A stretch of DNA of 5,546 nt from Acidaminococcaceae bacterium (GTDB lineage Bacteria; Bacillota; Negativicutes; Acidaminococcales; Acidaminococcaceae), in contig JAQUUF010000094.1 of the NCBI GenBank assembly GCA_028693975.1, forward strand, positions 1-5,546. The letters run 5' to 3'. Positions 5,108 through 5,546 of this stretch are shown one piece after another. Both the position numbers and the translations under genes were made by a program. How positions within the stretch are numbered: the stretch's first letter is position 1; each line of letters opens with the position of its first letter. The notes below the pieces were generated by a model. The model was not told where the DNA came from. It saw only the letters and a program-made list of their open reading frames with translations, and ran no database searches.

Positions 5108-5138
5108 TATATATATGCTTATTGAGCATTCATATATA
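5108..5138 (-). other. Hairpin spanning the acetyltransferase stop codon
   Basis: ATGCT (5115-5119) pairs with AGCAT (5125-5129) around a 5-nt loop holding most of the stop codon. After a 2-nt bulge, TATATAT (5108-5114) pairs with ATATATA (5132-5138), giving 12 bp. The outer part is simple A/T and could be chance. No U-run follows, so it is more likely an mRNA end-stabilising structure, if real, than a terminator. Confidence 0.3.
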
Positions 5139-5546
5139 CTTGTATCGCCTCAGCAAATTCTCCTACATGGATGCCATCTACGAAAGAATGGTGTGCCTGC
5201 ACTGATATCGGCATAAATATACGCCCAGCTTTTTCATAATACTTACCCCAATCAAAAAGTGGAGTAGCATTATCTTTTTTTTCAGAATTTGTATGAGAAA
5301 TATGGGTATAAGTAACCCAGGGCAAAGGCGAACATTGGAACACATCGTTTCCTAATGGTCCGGTAAAGTAATCTTTCTGTTCTTGCGCTACCTTAGTTGC
5401 CAAGGCAACATACTCTTCCAACGAATCCTTCAGCGGTACATTGACACCCTTAAAAAGTTTGGTGTCTTGGTTTAGATAGGTAAAAGCTGTATCAATTCTA
5501 TCAAACAGTACAACCTCCCCATTTAAAAACCTATAGCGAAACGCCT
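5119..5546 (-). CDS. CatA-type O-acetyltransferase (chloramphenicol acetyltransferase family), C-terminal part
   Basis: Partial gene: the last 141 codons, entering from the right edge with no stop or credible start in the window. A TTG at 5421 could be read as a start, but the frame stays open and family-like upstream (FRYRFLNGEVVLFDRID), so the gene continues beyond the edge. Signatures of the classical type A family are SPLPWVTYTHI (about fragment residues 72-82) and PISVQAHHSFVDGIHVG (112-128). The catalytic HHxxxDG is complete: His118-His119 and Asp123-Gly124, the second His being the general base that activates the chloramphenicol hydroxyl for acetyl transfer from acetyl-CoA. The enzyme is a cytosolic trimer in known members. 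Chromosomal homologues do not all confer resistance, and the half of the pocket outside the window cannot be judged. Followed by a terminator-like hairpin at 5033-5070. Confidence 0.9.
   Translation of the reverse strand, partial: AFRYRFLNGEVVLFDRIDTAFTYLNQDTKLFKGVNVPLKDSLEEYVALATKVAQEQKDYFTGPLGNDVFQCSPLPWVTYTHISHTNSEKKDNATPLFDWGKYYEKAGRIFMPISVQAHHSFVDGIHVGEFAEAIQVYMNAQ

Noticed and set aside
1..5546. tRNA, rRNA, CRISPR array, transposase or phage genes
   Set aside because: Looked for on both strands; no cloverleaf, repeat-spacer pattern, terminal inverted repeats or mobile-element protein was recognised.

Overview
The window reads as a stretch of chromosome from an AT-rich, low-GC Gram-positive-type (Firmicutes) bacterium, probably an anaerobe. 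The grounds are strong AAGGAG/AGGAGG-type Shine-Dalgarno sites, use of TTG and GTG starts, extended -10 promoters, an enoate-reductase-like flavoenzyme and a QueG-like iron-sulfur protein. A Negativicutes/Sporomusaceae-like host is a guess. Every gene I can support lies on the minus strand, so the layout is described in transcription order, from high to low coordinates.

5546-5119: the C-terminal 141 residues of a CatA-type O-acetyltransferase (chloramphenicol acetyltransferase family), cut by the window edge. A hairpin covers its stop codon and a strong terminator-like hairpin follows at 5070-5033. 4978-4780: an extended -10 promoter, a possible 35-codon ORF, and then a YgeA-like aspartate/glutamate racemase-family gene (4780-4088) whose first catalytic cysteine position is alanine. 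4087-3902: no conventional gene, but a hydrophobic reading frame interrupted by one stop, possibly a gene remnant, ending inside the next promoter.

3928-697: one extended -10 promoter followed by five tightly spaced genes that look like one operon. These are a secreted or membrane-anchored MsrA-MsrB fusion, a short QueG-like double [4Fe-4S] protein, an HDIG-type HD-domain hydrolase, a small cysteine-bearing TIGR04076-family protein, and Ogt (O6-alkylguanine-DNA alkyltransferase). Gaps are 35, 59, 14 and 28 nt. Two of the five repair damaged macromolecules (oxidised methionine, alkylated DNA). The three uncharacterised partners may belong to the same stress response, but that is inference.

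696-1: a 285-nt spacer whose end folds into two adjacent hairpins, the second terminator-like, placed just before the Shine-Dalgarno of an Old Yellow Enzyme/enoate-reductase-type gene of which only the first 137 codons are in the window.

The most interesting point is inside msrAB. A perfect AAGGAG lies 9 nt before an in-frame ATG, exactly between the export signal and the MsrA domain, so the gene could make both an exported and a cytosolic enzyme. No RNA genes, insertion sequences or CRISPR arrays were seen.
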